The notes: generated by a model from the sequence alone, not told the origin. A DNA stretch of 12,151 bases from Bacteroidota bacterium (GCA_023437485.1 JAEZGB010000095.1:1-12151), one strand, 5' to 3'; counted from the stretch's first letter, positions 1-7,272 are shown. Translations and numbers: made by a program.

Positions 1-1961
1 TCACCGCGCTTCGCGAAGAACTAAACTACCACAACCACCGCTACTATGTTTTGGATGACCCTCTGATCTCAGATTTCGATTTTGATCAGAAACTCGCTGA
101 ACTTGCCCGCCTGGAGGCCGCGCACCCCGAATTTTTTGACCCAAACTCGCCCACCCAGCGTGTCGGGGGCACGGTCACAAAAAGTTTCAATACCGTCGTT
201 CATCCCAGGCGCATGTATTCGCTGGAAAATTCATACTCCCGGGAAGATCTTTTGGATTGGCAAAACCGCATCGTAAGGGCGTTGGGATATTCACCCGAAT
301 TTACTTGCGAACTCAAGTATGACGGCGCTTCCATTTCCATACATTACCGCAACGGAAAACTCGATCAGGCCATCACGCGTGGTGACGGTGTTCAGGGTGA
401 CGATGTGACGGCCAACATCAGGACCATCCGCTCCCTTCCGTTGCAAATCGCCGAAAATTTTGATTTTGAAATCAGGGGAGAGGTCATACTTCCGCTTGCC
501 GGATTTGAAAAAATGAACCGCGATCTCATCGAGCGGGGAGAAGTCCCATATTCCAACCCGCGCAATACCGCATCGGGAAGCCTCAAGTTGCAGGATTCGG
601 GTGAGGTGGCCAAACGGCCGCTGGAATGCCTTGTGTACGCCGTCCTGGGCACTGATCACAAATCGCATTATGAAGCTCTTCTGGCTGCCCGCGATATGGG
701 TTTCAAAGTCCCTGAAGGCCTTCGGCTTTGCCCGGACATGGCCGCAGTATTTGATTTTATCGACCATTGGGAAAAACATCGTCACAACCTTCCTTATGAA
801 ATTGACGGAGTGGTGATCAAGGTCAACAGCCTGCTTGACCAGGACGAACTCGGGTACACCGCCAAGGCACCTCGTTGGGCAATGGCCTACAAATACAAGG
901 CTGAACAGGCTTCTACCAAGCTCAACTCCATCACCTATCAGGTTGGGCGGACCGGAGCAATCACCCCCGTGGCCAATCTTGAACCGGTCCAACTGGCCGG
1001 GACCATTGTCAAGCGCGCATCGCTTCACAATGCCGCCCAGATACAACGGCTCGATATCAGGATCGGAGACACCGTATTTGTTGAAAAGGGAGGTGAGATA
1101 ATCCCCAAGATCGTGGCGGTTGACCTGGATAAGAGAGGAGGAGAGATCCTTCCGACAGCCTACATCGAGACCTGCCCTGAATGCGATTCGGAACTGGTCC
1201 GGAAGGAAGGCGAAGCCCAACATTATTGCCCCAATTATTACGGTTGCCCGCCACAGATCATGGGGCGCATCCAACACTATATTTCGCGCAGGGCGATGGA
1301 TATCGAAGGCCTGGGCGGGGAAACCGTCGCGCTGTTGTTCCGCAATGGCCTGGTACAAAATTATGCCGATCTGTACGACCTTGCGGCCGAGCAGGTAATG
1401 CCCCTGGAGCGGATGGCCAAAAAATCGGCCGACAACCTTATCGCCGGGATTGAAAAATCCAAATCGGTGCCGTTTGAACGTGTGCTTTTCGCCCTTGGGA
1501 TCCGGTATGTGGGTGAAACCGTTGCCAAGAAGCTGGCGCGGCATTACGGGAATATCGACGCCATTGCCGCGGCATCGGAAGAGGAACTGACCCTGGTGGA
1601 GGAAATTGGGAGCAAGATTGCCGAGAGCGTCGTATCGTTCTTTGCCAATGAAGACAATGTCCGGATTGTCGAGCGCCTGAAACAATATGGCGTGACCATG
1701 GAGATTGAGAAACCGGCCGGTGCGGTAAGCGACCGTTTGGCAGGAAAGACTTTCGTGGTTTCGGGCGTTTTCGAACACTTTTCACGCGACGGGATCAAGG
1801 AGGCCATCGAGGCAGGCGGAGGCAAGGTGAGCGGATCCATTTCGGCAAAAACCCACTACGTCGTGGCCGGTGAAAACATGGGGCCTGCAAAACTTGAAAA
1901 AGCTACCCGGTTGGGAGTGAGCATCATATCGGAAAAAGAATTAATTTCGATGTTGGAATGA
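1..1961 (+). CDS. ligA: NAD-dependent DNA ligase LigA (5' end outside window)
   Basis: This enzyme seals nicks in duplex DNA using NAD+ in replication and repair. The reading frame is open from base 3 to the left edge, and the first visible residues (TALREELNYHNHRYYVLDDP) match the N-terminal Ia domain of LigA, so the gene starts before the window and only about ten residues are missing. The TTG at 51 is not the start. The adenylation motif LKYDG has its lysine codon at 315-317. Four zinc-finger cysteines lie at codons 1173, 1182, 1227 and 1245. Helix-hairpin-helix repeats follow, and a BRCT domain occupies about 1732-1958 (AGKTFVVSG near its start). About 652 residues are visible against 660-670 for the family, so nothing else is missing. 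The stop overlaps the next start (ATGA at 1958-1961), which suggests translational coupling to the membrane protein genes downstream. Identity is certain; the true start cannot be seen. Confidence 0.97.
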   Translation, partial: TALREELNYHNHRYYVLDDPLISDFDFDQKLAELARLEAAHPEFFDPNSPTQRVGGTVTKSFNTVVHPRRMYSLENSYSREDLLDWQNRIVRALGYSPEFTCELKYDGASISIHYRNGKLDQAITRGDGVQGDDVTANIRTIRSLPLQIAENFDFEIRGEVILPLAGFEKMNRDLIERGEVPYSNPRNTASGSLKLQDSGEVAKRPLECLVYAVLGTDHKSHYEALLAARDMGFKVPEGLRLCPDMAAVFDFIDHWEKHRHNLPYEIDGVVIKVNSLLDQDELGYTAKAPRWAMAYKYKAEQASTKLNSITYQVGRTGAITPVANLEPVQLAGTIVKRASLHNAAQIQRLDIRIGDTVFVEKGGEIIPKIVAVDLDKRGGEILPTAYIETCPECDSELVRKEGEAQHYCPNYYGCPPQIMGRIQHYISRRAMDIEGLGGETVALLFRNGLVQNYADLYDLAAEQVMPLERMAKKSADNLIAGIEKSKSVPFERVLFALGIRYVGETVAKKLARHYGNIDAIAAASEEELTLVEEIGSKIAESVVSFFANEDNVRIVERLKQYGVTMEIEKPAGAVSDRLAGKTFVVSGVFEHFSRDGIKEAIEAGGGKVSGSISAKTHYVVAGENMGPAKLEKATRLGVSIISEKELISMLE

Positions 1962-2662
1962 AAGACAGAAATCCATCTCTGATTTTGTACATCGTAGCGG
2001 CGGTGCTGGCCATGGTAGCCAAGGTTTTTGATGATGAACTGCTGATGCTGATCACAAAACCGATGGTTGTACCGGCCATTTTTTATTACTATCTACAGGC
2101 CAAGACCCGCAATCTGAACCTTGCGTTTTCACTGGCGCTGGGGTTGTTTTTCACAGCCGACATGATTACGTTGCTCTTTGGCCCGGGCGGCATACTGCTG
2201 GTGATGGCGTGCGGTATGGGCAGCTACCTGATCATGACCTATTTCGCGGTGACCGATATGATGGTTCCTAAACTGACCCCGTTCAATGGCCTGGCCATGC
2301 TGGCGCTGCTGGGTTCCATGGGGTACTGGCTCTATTCCATCTTGAGCCTTGGAATCGAGGCGGTCAACGCGCATTATTCATTTTACCTGTCCTACGGAAT
2401 TGTGCTGGCACTGCTGGTGGGGATTTCGTTTTTTGGCATATTGGCACGCACCACGGCAGTATCGGTTAACCTGAGCCTTATGGCGTTGTTCATGCTGGTT
2501 TCTGACCTTTTTTACAGCATCCACAAATTCGCCATGCCGATGCCGCTGCTGGACCATCTAAACCTGGTCGCCCAGTTTGCGTCGTACTTTTTCATGGTGC
2601 GCTATTTTGTCGCGCGAAGGCCTGCGGAAAAAGAAACTTTTAGGCAATGGAAGCAAAACTGA
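1958..2662 (+). CDS. YhhN/TMEM86-like membrane protein, copy 1 (lysoplasmalogenase family)
   Basis: This is a 234-residue, strongly hydrophobic protein with about eight likely membrane segments, the usual size for the YhhN family. Known members of that family (mammalian TMEM86, a Legionella enzyme) cleave the vinyl ether of lysoplasmalogens. The match rests on a pattern I recognise: a KP pair after the first segments (K34-P35), a small-residue/Asp motif in TADM (D68), and LVSD (D183) ahead of a Y/F-rich last helix. Both aspartates, the likely catalytic acids, are present here but not in the two paralogs that follow. The start overlaps the ligA stop by ATGA, and the 3' end overlaps copy 2 by 16 bp. 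Bacteroidota are not generally known to make plasmalogens in all lineages, so the substrate is open. Family membership is probable; enzymatic activity is inferred. Confidence 0.68.
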   Translation: MKDRNPSLILYIVAAVLAMVAKVFDDELLMLITKPMVVPAIFYYYLQAKTRNLNLAFSLALGLFFTADMITLLFGPGGILLVMACGMGSYLIMTYFAVTDMMVPKLTPFNGLAMLALLGSMGYWLYSILSLGIEAVNAHYSFYLSYGIVLALLVGISFFGILARTTAVSVNLSLMALFMLVSDLFYSIHKFAMPMPLLDHLNLVAQFASYFFMVRYFVARRPAEKETFRQWKQN

Positions 2663-3375
2663 CCCCAGCCCGTTATTGGATGGTGGCCCGATGGGCGACC
2701 GCTGCATATTTCCTCACGGGTGCCGTTGAAATATATTTTGAGATGCAGGGAGACCGGGCGGCACTGTACTGGGTCAAACCCTTGCTGATGCCATTGCTGT
2801 TGCTGGTCTATCTGGCATCGTCCAGGGTTCGTGACGCGTCGTTTTTGGCCATGTTGGCCTTTAGTTGGATTGCCAATATCCTGTTCATATCGCCCGAATA
2901 TCCGAGCATTTTTGCCGGTTCGATGTTTTTCTTTGTCTTCAGGGTATTCAGCATCTACATCGTATATAAATATTGCGGCCCGCCCAAATGGTTCCCGCTG
3001 TTGGTTAGCTGCATCCCTTTTTTGTTCGTGTACCTATACCTGACCTGGCATGTTCATCACCTTATTGGCGACGGGCTCGCGATTTTCATCGGGCAGTGCC
3101 TGTTGATCACTTTCCTCGGCGGGCTGGCTCTTGCCAATTATATCCTGATCTCCAACCGTGCCAATTTGTTGCTACTTGGTTCGACATTGCTTTTTGCGGC
3201 CACACAATTTATTTTCGCAGGTATGGTAGTTTATCATCAGGACGGTTATTTCCACGCCTTGGCCATGTCGTTATACATTCCCGGGCAATATCTTTTTATG
3301 AAATTCGTACTGGCAGGGGCAAAGTCGCGTTCTTCCGACATAACTTTCTCGGGCGGAATCCGCTTAAATCCATAA
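2647..3375 (+). CDS. YhhN-like membrane protein, copy 2 (candidate catalytic Asp residues replaced)
   Basis: This is a 242-residue multi-pass inner-membrane protein, homologous to the genes on both sides. It shares with copy 3 the runs KPLLMPLLLLVYL (about residues 44-56) and GGLALANYILISNR (about 158-171), plus a shared NILF/NLLF element, so copies 2 and 3 are closer to each other than to copy 1. At the two aspartate positions of copy 1 it carries N77 (codon 2875) and Q187 (codon 3205). The start ATG lies 16 bp inside copy 1, which suggests coupled translation; only a weak AGG precedes it. The C-terminal tail after about residue 225 is polar and probably cytoplasmic or periplasmic. Role unknown; if the family assignment is right, this copy may lack hydrolase activity. 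Confidence 0.62.
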   Translation: MEAKLTPARYWMVARWATAAYFLTGAVEIYFEMQGDRAALYWVKPLLMPLLLLVYLASSRVRDASFLAMLAFSWIANILFISPEYPSIFAGSMFFFVFRVFSIYIVYKYCGPPKWFPLLVSCIPFLFVYLYLTWHVHHLIGDGLAIFIGQCLLITFLGGLALANYILISNRANLLLLGSTLLFAATQFIFAGMVVYHQDGYFHALAMSLYIPGQYLFMKFVLAGAKSRSSDITFSGGIRLNP

Positions 3376-3379
3376 CTTA

Positions 3380-4096
3380 GTGAAAATTCGCCCCATGATT
3401 TCCCACAACCAAAACAGAAATGTGAATGCGGTTTCCACGGCCTATTTTACGGCCGCGGTGATTGAGATCATGGCCGAACTGTTCCAGCACCAGGTATTGA
3501 TCCTGATATTCAAGCCGCTTATGCCGGTATTGCTGATGGTTTTGTATTTCCTTACATCTGAAAGGCGAAATATACTTTTTTTTGGTGCCCTGTTTTTTTC
3601 GGTGGTGACCAATTTGCTCTTTATTCCCAACAGCGACCAAATGCTTCTGTACGCCGTGATGGCGTTTTTGGCGCACCGCGTCCTGGCCATTTCGCTGGTG
3701 CTGCAATTGCTAAAAACAAAAGATTTCATCCCCATGTTCATTGGGATGGTTCCGTTCCTGCTCATTTTCTTTTATCTTCTGGCGATTACCCCTGAGATTC
3801 CCCTTTACAGTTTTGAGTTGCTCGTGGTGCAAAATATCCTTATTTCGGTATTGGGTGGGATTGCGCTTGCCAATTACATGATTCACGACAACCGTCCCAA
3901 TTCCTGGCTGTTGATATCGAGCCTTTTGTTTGTGGCTTTGCAGTTTATCGTCTTTATTGAGAAGTATTACCTGGACGACCTTTCGCCATTAATTTTCAGG
4001 CCAATTGCCATGGGGCTCAACGCATTCGCATTTTACACTTTTTATGAATTCGTGCTTGCGCATGAAAAATCAGACCACAATGGTGCGGCCTACTGA
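3380..4096 (+). CDS. YhhN-like membrane protein, copy 3 (candidate catalytic Asp residues replaced)
   Basis: This is a 238-residue protein with about eight hydrophobic segments, the third member of the tandem set. It has the shared KPLMPVLLMVLYFLTSERRN element (residues 45-64) and GGIALANYMIHDNR (about 159-172), close to copy 2. The positions matching the copy 1 aspartates are N78 (codon 3611) and Q188 (codon 3941). The start is uncertain: GTG at 3380, four bases after the copy 2 stop, gives the longest form, and ATG at 3395 would shorten it by five residues. Neither has a strong ribosome binding site, as is usual in Bacteroidota. The last 27 bp overlap the 3' end of the minus-strand nucleotidase gene. 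Function not known beyond the family resemblance. Confidence 0.6.
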   Translation: MKIRPMISHNQNRNVNAVSTAYFTAAVIEIMAELFQHQVLILIFKPLMPVLLMVLYFLTSERRNILFFGALFFSVVTNLLFIPNSDQMLLYAVMAFLAHRVLAISLVLQLLKTKDFIPMFIGMVPFLLIFFYLLAITPEIPLYSFELLVVQNILISVLGGIALANYMIHDNRPNSWLLISSLLFVALQFIVFIEKYYLDDLSPLIFRPIAMGLNAFAFYTFYEFVLAHEKSDHNGAAY

Positions 4097-4969
4097 TTTG
4101 TGTGGCGCATCAAGCTCAAAGTCAATCCGGCCCAGGTTTACGCCGTAACATCCGGTTTGGTTTATCAAAACGTCTTTTCCCTCACGGTTTTTGACCACTG
4201 TGGGCCTTTCTAGAAAGGTATGGGTATGGCCGCCAATTATCAGGTCAATGTCGCTAGTGGCCACAGCAAGATTGAGGTCTGAGATTCTTTCCGGGTCATT
4301 TTTGTACTGATACCCCAGGTGCGAAAGGCAGATGATGATATCGCAGCGCTTTTCATATTTGAGCTGGTTGGCAACGTCCTGTGCCACCCCCACGGGATCG
4401 AGGTATTTGGTCTCCTTGTACAATTTTTTGTCTACCAATCCGGCCAATTCAACTCCAAGCCCGAAAACTCCAACCCGCGTTTGCCCTTTTTCAATGACTT
4501 TAAAGGGCGGGACCAGGCCCTCAAGCACGGTATTGGAAAAATCATAATTGGCACTCACAAAGCCAAACCCGGCGTGGGGTAGCATGGCGTGAAAACCGTC
4601 GATGCCATTGTCAAAGTCGTGGTTGCCCAGTGTGGCGACATCATATCCCATCATGGTCATTAGCCTGAATTCAAGCTCGCCGCCGTAAAAATTGAAGTAT
4701 GGCGTTCCCTGAAAGATGTCGCCCGCGTCCAACAGCAGGACATGTTCTGACTCACGGCGAATTTGCTCGATCATGGCTGCGCGCCTGGCAACACCTCCGC
4801 GGTTGGGATACTTGGGGTGCGTCATCGGGAACGGGTCGATGTAACTGTGCACGTCATTGGTGTGAAGAACAGTGAGCGTGCGGGGCCTGGAGAATCCCGA
4901 TGTGAGCCCGCCCATTGAAACCAACGCCGTAGCGGCAGCGGTCTGCTTTAAAAAATCCCGTCTTTTCAT
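4070..4969 (-). CDS. 5'-nucleotidase catalytic subunit (metallophosphatase domain), Tat-type signal
   Basis: This 299-residue protein is the N-terminal, metal-binding catalytic domain of the UshA/5'-nucleotidase family, encoded alone. It probably removes phosphate from nucleotides or similar phosphoesters outside the cytoplasm. The dinuclear metal ligands are all visible: TNDVH (D39, H41), GDIFQG (D84), GNHDFD (N116, H117), LSHLG (H217) and GGHTHT (H248, H250). The N-terminus reads KRRDFLK followed by a small-residue hydrophobic stretch (about 10-26), a twin-arginine signal; no clear AxA cleavage site is seen. The C-terminal substrate-binding domain is missing from this protein but is encoded by the gene just upstream, whose stop overlaps this start (ATGA, 4966-4969). 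The two products probably act together. The 3' end overlaps a membrane protein gene on the other strand. Substrate specificity cannot be read from the sequence. Confidence 0.9.
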   Translation of the reverse strand: MKRRDFLKQTAAATALVSMGGLTSGFSRPRTLTVLHTNDVHSYIDPFPMTHPKYPNRGGVARRAAMIEQIRRESEHVLLLDAGDIFQGTPYFNFYGGELEFRLMTMMGYDVATLGNHDFDNGIDGFHAMLPHAGFGFVSANYDFSNTVLEGLVPPFKVIEKGQTRVGVFGLGVELAGLVDKKLYKETKYLDPVGVAQDVANQLKYEKRCDIIICLSHLGYQYKNDPERISDLNLAVATSDIDLIIGGHTHTFLERPTVVKNREGKDVLINQTGCYGVNLGRIDFELDAPHKSVGRTIVV

Positions 4970-5742
4970 GGCAGTTCCTTTATCCTGATATCGGTTGGCG
5001 CCTCCAGTGTATCGGCATCCCGAAAGTAATCAATCAATACATTGCGGATCTTGTAATCCAGGTGCGTCACTTCAAGCCCCGCTGAAAAAAACGTCATATT
5101 GTCGCCCCCGTTTAAAAGATAGTCGGAGGTGATTACCTCATAGGACGCATCAATGTTGAAAGGTTTCCCGCCCACTTTGATCGAAACCGGCTTGCCTGAC
5201 CGCAGCACCAGTTCCAGGCCGGCCGTCGGGTGTGCCTTTATATCGGACGCCAGGTAATTCGCCATTTCGGCTATTTTTTGCCCCGGCAACCTAACCGCAA
5301 CCAACGAGTTTTCAAACGGCATGATTTCAAACGCTGTTCGGGTGGTGACGTTTCCCTGCGGAATCATGCTGCGGATCCCGCCAAAGTTCAGCAGGCAAAT
5401 CTGTGCGGTGCGGCCCGTCCGTGCCGCGAGTATCCGGTTGCCGCGCTCAAGCATCGCGTCGGCCATCAAATCGCCAATCCCGGTTTGCCACTTGCCGCTC
5501 AATTTATCCAGGCTTTGCGGCGCATAGGTGAGTACCGTATTCATCTCCCGGTCAATATGGTCGCGGTAGGGTTTGATAAAGGCTTCAATTTTTTCAGATT
5601 GGCCGTGGTCGGCGGTCACTGGGAGCTCCTTGCCCTCAATTTGCGTAACCTGGTACGCCTGACTGCAACCCAGGCCCAGAAAAAATGTTAAGGATAAAAC
5701 AATTCGCGCTCCCCAACTCCGATACTTTTTTAGTTTTGTCAC
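4966..5742 (-). CDS. 5'-nucleotidase C-terminal (substrate-binding) domain protein, exported, possible lipoprotein
   Basis: This 258-residue protein is the C-terminal domain of a UshA-type 5'-nucleotidase, encoded on its own. Visible family motifs are IGDLMADAM (89-97), NFGGIR (119-124, with the arginine expected to contact substrate), EIMPFENSLV (139-148) and TSDYLLNGGDNMTFF (205-219), the last with the aromatic residue expected to stack on the nucleobase. The N-terminus has basic residues, a hydrophobic core (14-24) and C26 in LGLGC. This may be a lipobox, although the glycine at -3 is not canonical, so a plain Sec signal cleaved near SQA is also possible. The start is GTG at 5742; no in-frame ATG lies upstream within the gap. 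It is the first gene of a two-gene minus-strand operon and is coupled by ATGA to the catalytic gene. It has no catalytic metal site and should need its partner for activity. Confidence 0.88.
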   Translation of the reverse strand: MTKLKKYRSWGARIVLSLTFFLGLGCSQAYQVTQIEGKELPVTADHGQSEKIEAFIKPYRDHIDREMNTVLTYAPQSLDKLSGKWQTGIGDLMADAMLERGNRILAARTGRTAQICLLNFGGIRSMIPQGNVTTRTAFEIMPFENSLVAVRLPGQKIAEMANYLASDIKAHPTAGLELVLRSGKPVSIKVGGKPFNIDASYEVITSDYLLNGGDNMTFFSAGLEVTHLDYKIRNVLIDYFRDADTLEAPTDIRIKELP

Positions 5743-5788
5743 CCGTTATAGCTGGTTATTCCCTAAATTTACAACTGGTAAAAATACT
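5743..5788. promoter_or_regulatory. Divergent intergenic region with possible shared promoter element
   Basis: The 46 bp between the divergent nucleotidase and DUF6913 starts must hold the promoters for both, unless they extend into the genes. It contains TAAATTTA at 5764-5771, a palindrome one base away from the Bacteroidota -7 consensus TAnnTTTG on either strand. A well-placed TTG (-33) is missing: the nearest on the plus strand is at 5736-5738, 25 bp away. The call is tentative. Confidence 0.3.
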
Positions 5789-6310
5789 ATGTTTTTAAAT
5801 CACCTCAAGGACTTCGCGGCCAAAAAAATCGTTAAAAACAGCCTGACGGGAGCACCTTTGCTTGCTTCGGGTGAAGAGATACGCACCGTGGGGATCCTTT
5901 TGGACGAAACTGAATTTGCCAGACGGGACGAATTGCTCCAGGCCCTGCGCTCAAAAGGGCTTGGTGAGGCCGAATTCGGCATTCTTGCCTTTCGGGACAA
6001 GGTCCGCAAAAATGATTCTTTTGATTACCCCGTCTTTAGCCACGCCGATATCACATGGGCGGCCACGATCTCAAAGCCTGTGCTGCGCAGGTTCATCGAT
6101 ACGCCTTTTGATTTGCTGATCAATTATTACGATGTGGAAAAGGCCGGATTGCTGCTGGTTTCGCATCTGTCCAAGGCGAAGTTCAAGGCCGGTTTTGCAT
6201 CGGTTGACAAACGCCTTAACCATTTTATGATTGACAGCACGGCCGATCAATATGAGCTGTTCGCATCCGAACTCATCAAATATCTGAAAATACTAAAAAA
6301 AATACCATGA
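5789..6310 (+). CDS. DUF6913 family protein, function unknown
   Basis: This 173-residue soluble protein has no signal peptide or membrane segment. I recognise it as the DUF6913 family, which is found beside dapA in flavobacteria; its function is not known. The pattern of hydrophobic strands and helices (VGILLD at 34-39, FGILAF at 63-68, FDLLINYY at 107-114) suggests an alpha/beta Rossmann-like fold. Residues 107-136, from FDLLIN through KAGLLLVSHLSKAKFKAGF, resemble the GT9 heptosyltransferase segment that reads roughly DLVIDLxG-x2-SALLA-x-LSGAKRRIGF. The protein is only long enough for one of the two domains of such an enzyme, so this may be fold similarity only. Its stop overlaps the dapA start (ATGA, 6307-6310), which implies co-translation. 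The start ATG at 5789 is preceded by an A-rich stretch, not a Shine-Dalgarno site. Confidence 0.8.
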   Translation: MFLNHLKDFAAKKIVKNSLTGAPLLASGEEIRTVGILLDETEFARRDELLQALRSKGLGEAEFGILAFRDKVRKNDSFDYPVFSHADITWAATISKPVLRRFIDTPFDLLINYYDVEKAGLLLVSHLSKAKFKAGFASVDKRLNHFMIDSTADQYELFASELIKYLKILKKIP

Positions 6311-7191
6311 AATCATTAATAGGCACCGGTGTTGCGCTGGTCACGCCCTTCAAACAGGATATGTCCGTCGATGTGGAAGCACTGGAGCGCATCGTTAATT
6401 TTCAAATTGACAACGGCATAGATTACCTGGTCGTCCTGGGCACAACGGCCGAATCGGCTACCCTATCAAAAACCGAGAAACAGCTTGTCATCGACACGGT
6501 AAAACGCGCCAACAACGGGAGGCTTCCGATGGTGTTGGGCGTGGGGGGCAACAATACTGCCGAAGTGGTCCAGGAACTCAAAACCGGTGACCTTTCAGGT
6601 TTTGACGCCGTCCTGTCAGTTTCTCCCTATTACAACAAGCCATCGCAGGAAGGGATTTATCAGCACTTCAAAGCGGTATCCCAGGCATCACCGCTGCCGA
6701 TAATCCTTTACAATGTCCCGGGGAGGACCGCCAGCAACATGCTGCCTTCAACCGTGATCAGGATTGCAAAGGATTTTGACAACGTGGTGGCAATCAAGGA
6801 GGCGGCGGGCGATATTGTCCAGGCCATGAAACTCATTGACGGCACGCCCGACGGGTTTTTGGTGATTTCCGGCGACGATATGATCACCCTTCCGATGGTA
6901 CTCGCGGGCGGTGCGGGGGTGATCTCGGTCATGGCCGAAGGTTTCCCCAGGATGTTCAGTGACATGGTGCGCCTTGGGCTTGACCGAAAGGTGGACCAGG
7001 CCTATGAGTTGCACTACAAACTTGCCGCGGGAATCGACATGATTTTTGAGCAGGGAAACCCGGCGGGGATCAAAGAAGTTTTCAAGTCCCTGGGGCTGTC
7101 GGGGAATACGGTAAGATTGCCACTGGTTAGCGTTGACAGTGGGTTGGCCGAGCGGCTTTCAAACTTTACCCAAAACCTCATAAAACCCTGA
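6307..7191 (+). CDS. dapA: 4-hydroxy-tetrahydrodipicolinate synthase DapA
   Basis: This cytoplasmic enzyme condenses pyruvate with aspartate-semialdehyde, the first committed step toward diaminopimelate and lysine. The 294-residue length is normal for this class I aldolase. Active-site residues are visible: T46-T47 in GTTAES, Y109 in YYNKP, the proton-relay tyrosine Y135 and R140 in YNVPGRT, and the Schiff-base lysine K164 in AIKEAAGD. The GTTAES variant (Ala where E. coli has Gly) is, to my knowledge, common in this lineage. The start ATG overlaps the stop of the DUF6913 gene, so the two are probably one transcription and translation unit. The next gene is 81 bp away behind its own promoter. 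The C-terminal region shows no obvious change that would suggest loss of tetramer contacts. Confidence 0.97.
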   Translation: MKSLIGTGVALVTPFKQDMSVDVEALERIVNFQIDNGIDYLVVLGTTAESATLSKTEKQLVIDTVKRANNGRLPMVLGVGGNNTAEVVQELKTGDLSGFDAVLSVSPYYNKPSQEGIYQHFKAVSQASPLPIILYNVPGRTASNMLPSTVIRIAKDFDNVVAIKEAAGDIVQAMKLIDGTPDGFLVISGDDMITLPMVLAGGAGVISVMAEGFPRMFSDMVRLGLDRKVDQAYELHYKLAAGIDMIFEQGNPAGIKEVFKSLGLSGNTVRLPLVSVDSGLAERLSNFTQNLIKP

Positions 7192-7202
7192 AAATTTATA
7201 TT

Positions 7203-7232
7203 TTGCCGTTGGCCGATTATTGACTAAATTTG
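7203..7232 (+). promoter_or_regulatory. Bacteroidota-type promoter for the bamD-recN operon
   Basis: In the 81 bp gap between dapA and bamD, TTG at 7203-7205 is followed, after exactly 19 bp, by TAAATTTG at 7225-7232. This is an exact match to the flavobacterial housekeeping consensus (TTG, 17-23 bp spacer, TAnnTTTG). Transcription would start near 7239, leaving a leader of about 35 nt before the bamD ATG at 7273. No terminator hairpin for dapA is evident in the gap, so read-through from upstream is possible. Confidence 0.75.
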
Positions 7233-7272
7233 TCCCCGCGTTTTCGGTAGCCGTTAACCCACATAAAAATCT

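Noticed and set aside
51..53. TTG at 51 as the ligA start
   Set aside because: The frame stays open to the window edge and the upstream codons encode conserved LigA N-terminal residues, including HNHRYY.
291..1778. A 495-codon open frame antisense to ligA
   Set aside because: It lies wholly within the conserved ligA coding region, its translation has no recognisable domain, and long antisense frames are expected from codon bias at this base composition.
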